Below are positions 48,801 through 59,776 of a stretch of DNA of 64,000 bases, piece by piece. Where the stretch lies: assembly GCA_051453625.1 (NCBI GenBank), contig JBOZIK010000001.1:15471778-15535777 (forward strand), read 5' to 3'. This stretch comes from Welwitschia mirabilis (taxonomy: Eukaryota; Gnetophyta; Gnetopsida; Welwitschiales). A model generated the notes under the pieces. That model was not told the origin of the DNA and did no database searches. It saw only the letters and a list, made by a program, of their open reading frames with translations. Position 1 is the stretch's first letter, and each line of letters opens with the position of its first letter. Position numbers and translations under genes: made by a program.

Positions 48801-49249
48801 AAACATGACATATGCATGATGTATGAAAAGAAGAATGTTATCCTGTATGAAAACCAATGTGCATATACATGAAATATTTCATCGAGAAAATAAATGCAAT
48901 GGAAAACAATGTAAAGTAGCTAAAAAAATGTTTAAATGAATAAATTATAGAATATAATAAAAATAACATGTATTTTAGATTTTGTTTCATTGATAGTAAG
49001 ATTGAAGATACAGGGAACTTACTCATTTGCTTTCTTTGAAATCATCTAGAGTCTTTAGTTTGTATACTTTATTATTAAAATTTTGTGAGACAATGAATTA
49101 TCCTAATCAATTTAGTAAAAACTTCAAGAAATTTTCATTTAAATTCAATTTCAACACTAAGTTACCTATAGTGTATAACCTTATATTTACATTCTTATTA
49201 TATTCATTACTGATTTTCTTCTCATAAATTTGACTTTTTTGTAAGGGTT
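45837..49249 (-). other. E5 3' non-coding region
   Basis: Long 3' regions are typical of Tat/Ogre elements. It starts at the candidate polypurine tract (45837-45849) and includes a strongly pyrimidine-skewed plus-strand tract (46590-46725) and the conserved block at 47430-47880 shared with E2 and E4. Open frames on either strand here (46217, 46538, 46805, 47430, 48838, 49027) have skewed composition and no motif, so I call no gene. Confidence 0.6.
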
Positions 49250-50200
49250 TTACTCATTTTTTAGATAAATTTTTAAGTTTTTTAAGCCACATTTCCTTTT
49301 TTATATCAAATAAATCTATGTCTTTAACTAAAGTCCTTAGTGTGAAAATCTGAATTTGGATAGGTAAGACTACTTTGGTACCATAGATTAGTTGAAATGA
49401 AGTCATTCTAGTGGGAGTTTTTACTCTAGTACAATAAGCTCATAGTGTGAAAGGCAATTTTTCATGCAATGATTTTGCATTATTTTGTAAGAAATTCTTG
49501 AGGTAGTTTACTATGACTTTATTAGTTGCCTCATCTTATCTAATTACTTAAGGGTAATACAATATGGAAAACAAATGCTTTACCCTAAATTTTCCTAAGA
49601 AATTTCTTAATTCTAATGATGTGAATTATGAACCATTATTAGTGACAATAACATAGGATGTATCAAATCTAGTGATGATATTATCAAGGATGAAATTTTG
49701 AATTTGCTTTGATGTTGTTTATTATAATGGAATTGCTTGGACCCATTTATAAAATTATTTTATCATGGTAAGAATAAATGCATATGTCTCAATGAGGTAG
49801 GCATAATAGGACTAATTAAATTCATATCCGCCTCTTTAAGACTTAAGTTGGATTAGAATAAAAAAATTTAGTAGGCAATTAATGTATTCTTAGTGAAAAT
49901 AGCTGATAGGTATAACATGTTCTTATCATCTTGAAATAATTATCATTCACTATTTTCCAGAAATAAATAGATCTTATCATGTGATCTAATAGTTAACTTC
50001 TCCTCTTATGGAGTTCACACAATCCAATATGTATCTCTTTTAAGACATGAATAACTTTGCATAACTTTAGACATCTCAATAAGATACCTTTATTTAACTT
50101 TTTGTATAGCTAATCTTGGATCAAGGTGAAGCACGTTGTTTGATTTCTAATCTTTTTCTTCTATAGTAATGAGAGATTTTATGATAGCTTTTGATTGCCA
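49250..50200 (-). pseudogene. E5 integrase
   Basis: The core reads FYKWVQAIPL near 49750, LDNIITRFDTSYVIVTNNGS near 49690-49630, then DEATNKVIVNYLKNFL near 49535. The second catalytic Asp is Asn (49638-49640); the Glu of the third motif is kept. Downstream, HEKLPFTL, AYCTRVKTPTRMTSFQLIYGTKVVLPI (about 49460-49380) is the conserved region after the core. The zinc finger is too decayed to place. Stops interrupt nearly every block. Confidence 0.85.
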
Positions 50201-50319
50201 TGGTAATTCATGATAGTTTTCTATTACTTATCATTTGCTTTGAGATATTTTATTAATTAATCTACCCCATTTTTCAATAGCCCTAGATAACCTATCATCA
50301 AGTGTTCATCAAGGAAATT

Positions 50320-50780
50320 TTAACTAATGACCATGCATGTGACATAATTTTTAAGATATGAATCTTTAAGACATGTTTCTGTGAAGTTTGTAAGAAAGTA
50401 TGTGAATTGGTTTTTATTTCTAAAAATGACTAGAATTCCACGTGACTTAAGTGAGATAAGAAACCTTCTTACCTTTCCAAGATGTGCACCTAGGATTTCC
50501 AACTTAGCTTCATACTTGCATGATACTTGATTAAAAACTAGTTGCGAGTCACCAAAGATCCCAAAACTCATTTGAATGGCTAGTGTAATTTCTCTTGCTA
50601 AATATTCATATTTAGTAATATTATTTATGCAACAGAAATTTAGCTTGAAAGAGAATAGTAACTAGTTTATTATTAAAGAAGAAGATTACTTCTAAAAATA
50701 GACCATTTCTATTAGATGTGCCCTCTAAGAACATCAACACATCTTAATTGTTATTCTTTTCAATGACATAAATTTATTTA
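50320..50780 (-). pseudogene. E5 second (additional) RNase H domain
   Basis: INNITKYEYLAREITLAIQM, FGDSQLVFNQV and KYEAK (about 50640-50510) match the extra RNase H found after the normal one in Tat/Ogre elements. The catalytic GDSQ aspartate is present. The final 83 codons from 50571 are open; the N-terminal third (WFEG-type start near 50730) is frameshifted. This domain fixes the lineage of E5. Confidence 0.85.
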
Positions 50781-50899
50781 TTAGGGAATTATCTAGATTT
50801 ACTAAATACTTCACCTTTAGTTTTAATTATAAGTTCTACCATTTTTTTTGGCTATATGCTTACCTTTGATTAATTATTGTGATTGAAATTTTAAGTCAA

Positions 50900-52250
50900 A
50901 CTTGATAAGGATCAACATTCATTTGGTTAGTTATGTATTATCAATAGAGTATTCATGTAGATTTTTTAGTAGGTTATAGATGTTAGTTAAAATTATTTAA
51001 TTTTCATTATGTAATGATAAATATTTTGTAAATTAAATACTAAACTCAAACTTGTCTTTTCTACATTAGTATTATTTCTCTTGTACTGGTGTAGTGTCCT
51101 ACTAATTTAGTAGATTAGATGATCTTGATGAAGTTTGTCTCTTTGAAAGGTCATCATGCTAATGGATGATAAAGTATATGCAAGATAAATATAAAAAAAC
51201 TAATTTGGCCTAGCTGAGCTTACAACAAAAGTAGATGTTAAATAATATTTGATCTTATCAAAGGCCTTTTAGCAATCTTTGTTCCATTTGAACTTACTAT
51301 TTTTGTTAAATAAGTGCATGAAAGACTTACACTAATTTATTAAGGTTGAGATGAATTAGAGTAATACCTACAACCTATCTTGTAGAATTCATAGTTCTTT
51401 TAGATTCTAGAAGGCTGACATATAAGTAATTTCCTTCATACTCTCTAGATTAATTTTTATGCCTCATTTCAATACCATAAATCCTAAGATTTTCCTTGAC
51501 AACATACCAAACATACATTTATTGAGATATAGGTGTAAATTATATTATGTTACTTGGGTGAAGTATTGGTTTAAGTTATCAGGATAATCAATGAATGTCT
51601 CTAACCTAGTCACAACTTCAATCACATAGTCTTCCATATTTTGATGGATTATGTTAAATAAAATCTGCATCATCACATGCTAGCAGGCTACACTAGTAAT
51701 ATTTAACCTAAAAGGCATCATAATATAATAGAAGAGGCCTCATGGCATTATAAATATTATTTTATGTTAATCTATAAGATTGATTATAATCTTAGTAACC
51801 ATCCATGAATGATAAGTGATCATAACTAGCACTATTGTCTACAAGGATATTAATGTTTGGTAAAGAATAGCATTTAAGATAACCTTGTTTAGATTACAAC
51901 AATTAATACAAATCCTAATTTGGTCATTTATTTTTGGAGCTATCACCATGTTCAAAAACCTATTTGAATAGTTTACTAGTCATATGAAATTGGTAATTAA
52001 AAGACATGCTAAGCTTTGCTTTACTAGTAATGCAAGGCAAGGGTTAAGATTTTTAATCTTCTATATCATTGAGATTGAGTTTGTCTTTAGGATGATGTTA
52101 TACATAACTATCGATGTATTGATACCTAGCATATCTTTGTATAGACGAAGATGTCCCCATTGGAAACTTCACAATTTTAAGCTCAGATTTAGTTTGTTAT
52201 GGTGGTTGTTTATTAATCTTAAGATATTTCTCTTAATTGGTAGGTTTTAT
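50900..52250 (-). pseudogene. E5 reverse transcriptase and first RNase H
   Basis: LPNINILVDNSASYDHLSF plus MDGY (about 51860-51800) starts the palm. MPFRLNITSVACQHVMMQIL follows near 51720. The active-site segment reads NMEDYVIEVVTRLE (about 51640): both catalytic aspartates are replaced (Ile-Glu). The connection reads ILGFMVL and FKWNKDC, then IKYYLTST. RNase H 1 gives YLAYTLSSISMMTFQRD and VEKTSLSLVFNLQNIYHY (51210-51020). The domain order RT, RNase H, second RNase H, integrase is intact. Confidence 0.87.
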
Positions 52251-53009
52251 TAGGAATTTGTATGCTACAACATATTATTGCTTTATCAAAGATGATTTCA
52301 TCTTCTCTAACTTCATCATTTTATATGCCTTGGCATTTTCACTCATTTTCTCTTGGTTTAAGAAGACATAAGGTTTTATTAGAGATTCATTTTAATCAAA
52401 ATTGACAAGATTGCTATTAATGTATCTTTTGATGAGTTGATCATCAAGAGTGACATGTAAAGATGAGCTTAATCAACTCATCATCATGATGTCCTACGAG
52501 CCAAGGGATTAATGTAATAATAATAATAATGATGATCGCACCAAAAAACAACACTGAAAAATATCATAAGCTACTTTGTCTAAAATGATACATGCAAAAG
52601 TATCAATTACTCAAAAGAGACTCTGCTTTTTTTTAAAAAAAGTTTTTTACTTTTTCTTTTCTCTTTTTTTAAAATTTTTTGAGATATTATACTTTGAAAG
52701 CATTCATGAATTATAAGACAAGCTAAGATTTTTCTTAGCAATCAAGACTTTACTTGGTTATGCAAACTCAATTTTTTGAGGTACTTTGATCATTAAGGAT
52801 CTTGTTCTTTGTATTTTGACTATGCAAGAAAGCTAGTTGAATTATAGGTTAGTTGGAAAGTCATCTAGAAGGAATAGAATTCAATGTACATCTAGGATTT
52901 TGATATCGAGAATTGGTAATACCTTTACCTTATGAGGGTCCACTAGATCATGATCGAAATGTAAGAAAGGGATAGTCATCTTCTTAGGTATAGGAGATGA
53001 TGATGGAGA

Positions 53010-53500
53010 AGATGATATGGATGAAGCATTTACATTTATCATGGTATGATTTCATTTCAATAACACTAAAAGTTTAGATCTAATGAATTTTATCTTTTAA
53101 TGAAATAGAGATATGATTACTTCCATGTTTATTATCCATGGATGCCCTAATAATAAATTAAACACTTCCACATTATTGAATATATGAAATTTAGTATCTT
53201 TTATTTTTTGAGCCACTTTGATGATAAAGTGAGTATTTCCTTTAATTTTTCTCTATGAACATTAAATCCTTTGATCATCACATCTTTCTTTACATTTAAG
53301 AGAGGGTCCATTTTGAGGATCTTGAGGCATGATGAATATATTACATTTAATTCAACTTGATAATAAATGAAGCTTTACTTACTTTAGTACACTTGATGTT
53401 TACTAATATGTAAGGTGGATTTATCACAATCATCCTAATAAGAGTAATATAGATGTCATGACGTTAGAATTGGATTGCTTTGTTGTCTTTTTTGCTCTTT
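53010..53500 (-). pseudogene. E5 aspartic protease remnant
   Basis: FNNVEVFNLLLGHPWIINMEV near 53190-53120 matches the conserved C-terminal half of Tat-type proteases (LLGRPWIH-type motif). Upstream pieces around 53420-53300 fit the N-terminal half, but the active-site DTG/DNG triad is not readable with confidence. Confidence 0.7.
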
Positions 53501-54399
53501 TAAATTTGCATCTTATTTGAGGTGGCATCCTTCTTGGGTGGTTGGCTTTGATTAGGATGTAACTTGAAGCTAAAACATTACTCATATATCCTTTTACATG
53601 TAAGTTTATAAGGCTAAGAAATCTAAATTAATAAGATCAAATCATGATATGTCTCCTTTACTTTAGAGATAAGCAACTATGTTAGAAAATGTAATTGAGG
53701 GGTAGGACAACTTTAAGAGTATTTCTCTTGAATCACTGCTTTTAATTTTTTCTTGTTCTCTTAAATAATTTATTCTAGTGTCTTGTTAGATTGATATTGA
53801 ATTACTAGAATCATAAAGAAATCATTATTAGTTTAGAGCACCATATTCTGTGGTAATTATAATGTAGAGGATTAAGAAGGAAAAGGGTTTTTGTAGATTT
53901 TAAACTATTTGTTTATAGCTGCTAAGATCATGTTAAATTTTATGTTCTTTTTATTTTCAATAATGTCTTAGACAATGTTCCTTTGGTTGAAATAGTTTTT
54001 GATATAATGTCCTTAGATTTGAGGGTACTTGTAGTATTTTGACTCATCATACCATATTGGTTTAGGTGAATTTGGATCACTTTATTTGATTGAAGGTAAT
54101 TGGATTGTCCCCTTTTTGAGTAATGTTGAGAGGATTTGTTCCATTGGGATATTTAGTTTTGTAAACATCCTTCTAGGTTGAGAGATTGAGGTTTGTCTTA
54201 AAAGCTTATTTTAACCTTGACTTTGAGGTACATATGCCTATCATTGAGACTGTGATGATAATGGAGGTTTCACTTGTTATGATGGAGGATCATATGATTG
54301 ATAATAAGTCACTTGAGAATCAAAAGCTTACAAATAAAAAAGGATTAAGGTATCATTAGTACCATCATTAGATTACCCATCAATTGGGGTAGGTAGATT

Positions 54400-55060
54400 G
54401 ATTGAGTTGATTAGTTGATGATAGCAACATTCTTTGGATTAATACCTCTAGTATTGTTGTCCTTTTGTAGACAATTTTTTTTGGGATATTTTTTCATATT
54501 TTATGGTTTCTTTATCTTCTCCTACAATTTCTATCCTCTTTATCTATCTTATTCAAAAATTTTAAATAACTACATCCTCAAATGTTTAAATACATATGGC
54601 ATACATGACTTGGAAAAAAACATATGCCATCTCTAAGTCTATGATAAAATTCTCTAACTATAATGCAGTGACTTTCCATCGACATACATACTCTTTCATA
54701 GTCTTATTAAACTATTTTTGCATGGTGGCAAGAGTATCTAGGGATATTCTCTTTGAGATGTTAATTGAATAATGTTGGATAAATATTTCAAGGAGTTGTT
54801 TCAAAGTTTTAATAGAGTGATAGACATATGGTAATACCACTTCAGAGTTTGTTAATGTAAAAGGTAATGAAATAGATGACATGTGATGTTGTAGTTATTA
54901 TACATATGACACATGTGTTTGAAATTTCTGACATGAATCATGAGATCTTCTATGCTAGTGAACTTCTCAAAATCTAACATCTTATTTAGTGTGAATATTT
55001 TACGAGGGACATAGGGGTGAATGGGAGTATCATCGAAATTAGATTTCAAGTAGTTTTTCT
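54400..55060 (-). pseudogene. E5 gag
   Basis: An open block from 55049 to 54852 (KIFTLNKMLDFEKFTSIEDL, then HVRNFKHMCHMY) is followed by LEIFIQHYSINISKRISLDTLATMQK and KTMKEYVCRWK (about 54795-54680), the conserved capsid segment of Tat/Ogre gag. The 0.57 kb between 55629 and 55060 is the leader, with a candidate primer site near 55600-55621. Confidence 0.8.
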
Positions 55061-55599
55061 TATTTTGGAAATCTCATTTTAAATTGTTAATGGCTTCCTA
55101 GATAGTGGTTAAATTAAGTTAGTTTGGAGCTCTATTTTTATCTCATTTATTTTTAGGAGGTTCTTCTCTATTCATGGAGTATTTAAATAGGATATTATTA
55201 TTACCCTATTTCTTGGGTCTTGCAATTAAGGTTCTGGTAGGACTTCTATATTTTCCTTGTGATTCCATTCATTAATGAAGTCTTCATCATTGCTCCTTTC
55301 ATGGAGGACTTGCTTTTATTAGTTAGTTAATCCTAATCTATTAAATGTCATAGTGTGGATTCATGTATTAGAGTAAACAATGAATAAATTCCACTAGGTT
55401 CTATAGTTCATGGTAGCATAAAGCTCAATCACATTAAGGGTAGAGGGGTTTTATTAAATGAGGAGTTTGTACATCTTCTTAAAAATGTAGGCCTTATTAC
55501 CTCTTATTGAAACTAGTATTATAGATGTTCTAAATTTGACAAGATTGTGAAAAATGTAAATGAAAAAGCTCAAAGAAATGATTAAAAAAGTTACAAGAG

Positions 55600-55621
55600 G
55601 GGCCTTCCTTATAGCATCAAA
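55600..55621 (-). promoter_or_regulatory. candidate E5 primer-binding region
   Basis: Minus-strand TTGATGCTATAAGGAAGGCC lies eight bases after the 5' LTR, the expected place for a primer site. I cannot name the tRNA with confidence. Confidence 0.4.
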
Positions 55622-55628
55622 CTATTTA

Positions 55629-56791
55629 AGATAATTTTTTTAAATGATTGGGTAGTTTAAATGTCACATAAGTATAAGTGATTTGGTTAGGTTTGAGATT
55701 GTTTTAATAGTGGGATTTGACTAACTTCAATTGAATTTAATTAAATTTAACTATCTTGGTTTAATAAAATTTAGCTATTTGGACAAGTTTATGTTGACTA
55801 AGCTTAACTACTTTGGTTTGATTAAATTTAGCTAAGTTTGATAGTTTAACTAGATTTGATAGTTTGATTGAGTTTAATAGTTTAACTATTTATAGTTTAA
55901 CTTAGTTTGACACCGTTTCAAGTTTAGTTTTATGTAGTATTATTAGATAATAATACCCATGTTGAATTATCTCAATCTTGAAACATGTTACATAAATGAA
56001 AGAAACTTCATGACTATTTATGAGATTGGTGTTGACAAGTTACATGAAGACCTTAAATACTTGGTAAGCCAGGGTTATCTTAAAATAGTAAGAGTTTAGA
56101 TACTATTATAATTAAATGATATTGATGATAATTAATATTAGGAACTTTATAAAAACTTTAATTCATGAATATAAAAAAGAATGATGACTATTATCTATGA
56201 AAAACACAAATACGGGATCAAAGTTCTAGTGTCATGATCAGATTTTTTCATTCAATACAAAGAAGATTATCTAATAAAACAAGATTTAGTAAAAGGTTTA
56301 AAAAATTTAATAACTTGTAAAAATCAAATTTTTAATGACTTATCATCTCCCTTCTTTATTTTTTAACTTGTTAAAGAATAAGTAAAACTAATATTCTTCA
56401 TTGGCTATACAAATAAAGCCTTAATGATAATATATATAATAATAAAAGTTTCTTTTTTAAAAAAATAAATAAACCTAAATTATTATGATGGAAGAAAAAA
56501 GTCTATGTATTTCTCTTATATTTGGTTATTTTAACTGATATTAGAATTCAACATAAAGTGATAATGTCTACATTGCTTTCAAAAAAAATTCTTATATAAT
56601 CATAAAGAATGATCAAATAACATAGTAATTATCAGAGCACTAGATAAAGTTATTTTAGAAGTTTTCATAAAATGACATATTTTAATAAAATGAAAATATT
56701 TTAAGCACATGAAATAAAATTTCAAATCATAATGAAAGAGTTTGATCACATCTAGATTGTTATCTTGAATCATGAGGGGTAAATGTCCCCA
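55629..56791 (-). repeat. E5 5' LTR
   Basis: Partner of the LTR at 44572-45836, in direct orientation. On the minus strand it opens TGGGGACATTTACCCC, itself a short palindrome, at 56791. Confidence 0.8.
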
Positions 56792-56796
56792 GTTCA

Positions 56797-57660
56797 ACAT
56801 CAATGCATTTGAGATTTGGAAGAGAAGAATGAAAATCTATCTTAAATCCAACGGGCTCTAGGGTTATCTACATTTTAACTTTGGCTAAGAAAAACCTAAT
56901 ATAATCCTATAGATTATGAAGAGTATGAGAAAGAAGGTTGTAGGTTAATGACAATCATCCATTTTAGTATGTCTAATAATGATTTAAGAAAATTAGTAAA
57001 TATGAATCCACATATAATATATGAAAAGGCTTGAATGAGGTCTACCAAGGCCATGAGAATATGAAGGACATTATATTATAGAATCTTAAAATCTAATTTG
57101 ACAACATGAAGATGAAAGATAATGAGAATGTGGAAGATTGTATTCAGAGGATTAAAGACATAATAAAGGAAATGTAAGATCTATACTTTGAAATTAAGAG
57201 TAATGATGTTATTCTCAAAATCCTAAGATTTTGACAAACCAATTTAAACCCATAGTCATCACCATCTATAATGTATTATATTTGAGAATCCTCTACTTTG
57301 AAGTACTCTTTAGAAGGCTAGCCTAATATGAGTACATCCTTAAAGAAGATAAGAAGGAGAATCCTACTTCCTTGCAAACATTATATCTTGGTAGAGGTAG
57401 GGGATTCCCTAGAGGAAGAGGTAGATGTTAATACTATGAAATAGGTAGAGGTAGATGTTATGGAAGAAGCCAAGGATAAGGAAAAGACAAAGAACAAGGA
57501 GGTGATAGAGGAAATTCTCAAAATGATATAACCCAGTGGAAAGAAACTCATGAATGCCACTATTATCATAAGTGAGGACATCTCATCAAATATTACAAAG
57601 AGAAAAGAGCAAGTAATACCCATAGATTCAATGTAGTAGAACAAACATCATCCTCTAAGA
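56797..57660 (+). pseudogene. copia C gag with broken zinc knuckle
   Basis: INAFEIWKRRMKIYLKSNGL opens at about 56800 and parallels the copia B gag start. LKSNLTT and KMKDNENVEDCIQRIKDIIKEM (about 57090-57175) is the central conserved region; LYFEIKSNDVILKILR follows. Basic, arginine/glycine-rich sequence (57390-57480) precedes the knuckle ECHYYHK, stop, GHLIKYYKEK (57552-57602): the second and last Cys are Tyr, and the stop (57573-57575) fits TGG to TGA. Confidence 0.82.
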
Positions 57661-58552
57661 AACCTAATATTGAATAGAAAATAGAAACTAATCAAGAATA
57701 TGAGATTAACATAGGAGGATATAGGAACTCAATTAGATCTAATTTTATCCTCTAGAAAATTAATCTTTTGGTACATTGATAGTGACTACTCTAGGTAAAA
57801 CACCTATTAATAGGATCTTTCTCAAGAATTTATTGCAAAAAATCTTAGTGTTATTAGCTTTGGTGATGGTTCCTCCCAAGAAATCAAGGGACATGATACT
57901 CTTCTGGTCAAGAATAAAAAAGGTGATAATTTTACAATTCATGATGTGTTTTATGTTTTAGATGCATAATATTATCTTATAAGTTTATGAAAACTAATTT
58001 AAAATGAATTTATGACTGAGTTTAAAAATGATAAGTGTATTTTAGCTAAGGGTTAATAAGTCCTTAAAGTTTGGAAAACAAGAAATAATCTATATCAAAT
58101 CACTTTTGAAAAAGCTCTAGTTTCTAGCATAAATGAATTTTGGACATGGAATAGGAAATTAGACCATGTATTAGTAAAATACATGAAATAAATGATCAAA
58201 AATAACACTATAAGAGGTTTTCCCAATCTTTAAATCCAACCCATAGATTCTTGTAGGAAAATATCATAGGTACATCAAACTAGAGTTTCTTTTCTAAGAG
58301 TTACCTCTAGGTCATTCTAGAATACATCATTGTTTCATTTATATATTTATGATCCATTCAACTCTTCAAGTTTAAGTGGTTGTAAGTATTTTATTACATT
58401 AATTAATGATTTTTATAGATTATGCCATGTTCATTTTATAAAATATAAATCTTAAGCCTTGCAATATTTTAAAGTTTTTCAAAGGTGGACTGAAATGGAT
58501 ACAAGTGTAAAAATCAAATGCTTAATAATAGATCATGATCATGAATACTTAT
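57661..58552 (+). pseudogene. copia C protease/integrase, truncated by E4
   Basis: NLSVISFGDGSSQEIKGH then DTLLVKNKKGDNFTIHDVFYVLDA (57838-57966) is the conserved stretch between protease and integrase. TWNRKLDHVLVKYMK (about 58146) is the decayed GAG-pre-integrase zinc motif. The core has KYFITLINDFYRLCHVHFIKYKS (about 58388-58455) and KIKCLIIDHDHEYL up to 58550, where the second catalytic Asp appears to remain. Homology then stops at the E4 LTR end. Confidence 0.82.
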
Positions 58553-59776
58553 TGTAGTGGTGTGAATTTTTACAATACTTAAGTCCTTAGCTAATCCCTA
58601 TCAATCATAAATACTTACATAAAAACACACACTAGTATAGTGAAAGTTAGCCAAATGTCATAATCCATTGAAGGAACTAGGTTAGAAGTTATAGAATTAA
58701 TTTAGCAAAGTGTTTATCATCTTTTCTAATTAAGTAATAAGAATAATGCAGAAATACAATGCAAGATGAATGCTAATGTAATGCTAAAAAAATAAATGCA
58801 AATGAAATAATTCTAAGTACTAGATCTAGTAGATTAGTAATTTGCTGTCATAAGAATGGTTCTTATAACCTTGGTCAATTAGGAAATAACTATCACTTAA
58901 TCCTAACTAATGAGCTATAAGGAAGATTGAAATAGAATATAATTAAATGTAACTATTGCAGTTATAAAAATGCAATATGAAATGAAATTCATGTTCTAAA
59001 CTAATTACCTCAACCTACTGTCACATAGGTTTCCTTCATGATCTATATTAACTATAAACCTATAACAAAATTATAATCAACATAAACAATAAAGGAAATA
59101 AACTCAATAAAAATAAATCAAGCTTTTATTAATCAAAATTAAATATCCACTTATAAAGTAGCAATACTATAATGAAGGATACATAGCCAAATACTAAGGA
59201 ATATGCCTCTTTGCAATTAAGATGGACCTCTTATCCTTTTATCTTCCATCATAATATTTAAGGCACAATATATGGTAAAATGGGAGTGAGGACAAAGGGG
59301 TATTTATAGCTCTATATGGAAGATTTTGAAAGCAAATACCTAGCAATTAAAGGGACATGTAACAGTATTACAAAAACAATAAGCTATATTCATTCATTAC
59401 ATAAAATAAATATCATCTTAACTATCGTCCAAATGACTATGGGGATAACACCATATTTCAAAAAATGATTCTTTAACTTCTAACTCTAGTCTATATTAGC
59501 ATCCAAATGCATTGTCATTTGGTTATTATCATCTAAACAATAATCTCTAAAGCTATTTAGCTAAGAAAAATTATCCTTCTAAATCATTAGACTTCTCTTC
59601 AAAATACTAAGTATCAAAATCTACTTGAAATACCTCTAGATGTATTAAGAATTGCATGTTTTCATGATCATTCTATTAACTCTTTATAATCAATAAAAAT
59701 CCATCTAAACCTATTTAAATATCCTATAAAATTACCCAAAGTACCCATCAAATATATAAAATTTGGCATTGCAATA
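58553..59776 (-). repeat. E4 3' LTR, inserted in copia C integrase
   Basis: On the minus strand it starts TATTGCAATGCC (TG decayed) after the tract AGTGAAGGGTCA and ends CACACCACTACA at 58553. It aligns with the E1 LTR over the first 80 bp, the TATAAATACCCC region and the last 120 bp. The five bases outside its end, CTTAT at 58548-58552, are the predicted target duplication; the partner should lie outside the window. Confidence 0.85.
59301..59308 (-). promoter_or_regulatory. candidate LTR TATA box
   Basis: TATAAATA on the minus strand, followed by CCCCTTT as in the E1 LTR (4665-4672). Confidence 0.65.

Larger units (their letters stand above)
44572..56791 (-). mobile_element. E5: 12.2-kb Tat/Ogre-like Ty3/gypsy element
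   Basis: Read right to left: 5' LTR, gag, protease, RT, RNase H, a second RNase H, integrase, a 3.4-kb 3' region, 3' LTR. The extra RNase H (FGDSQLVFNQV) is the hallmark of the Tat/Ogre lineage. Plus-strand ends are TG (44572) and CA (56790-56791), and GTTCA occurs directly outside both (44567-44571 and 56792-56796). All domains carry stops, and RT and integrase have lost catalytic residues. It interrupts copia C gag. Confidence 0.88.
56797..58552 (+). mobile_element. copia C: Ty1/copia element split by E5 and E4
   Basis: Gag starts directly after the E5 duplication, and the integrase ends where the E4 LTR begins at 58553. The missing 5' piece is probably at 44060-44571, and the missing 3' piece (end of integrase, RT, RNase H, 3' LTR) should lie beyond the right window edge, on the far side of E4. 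Same family as copia B. Confidence 0.82.

Noticed and set aside
57776-57961. 61- and 60-codon frames on the two strands
   Set aside because: Shadows of the copia C integrase frame (NLSVISFGDGSSQ...).
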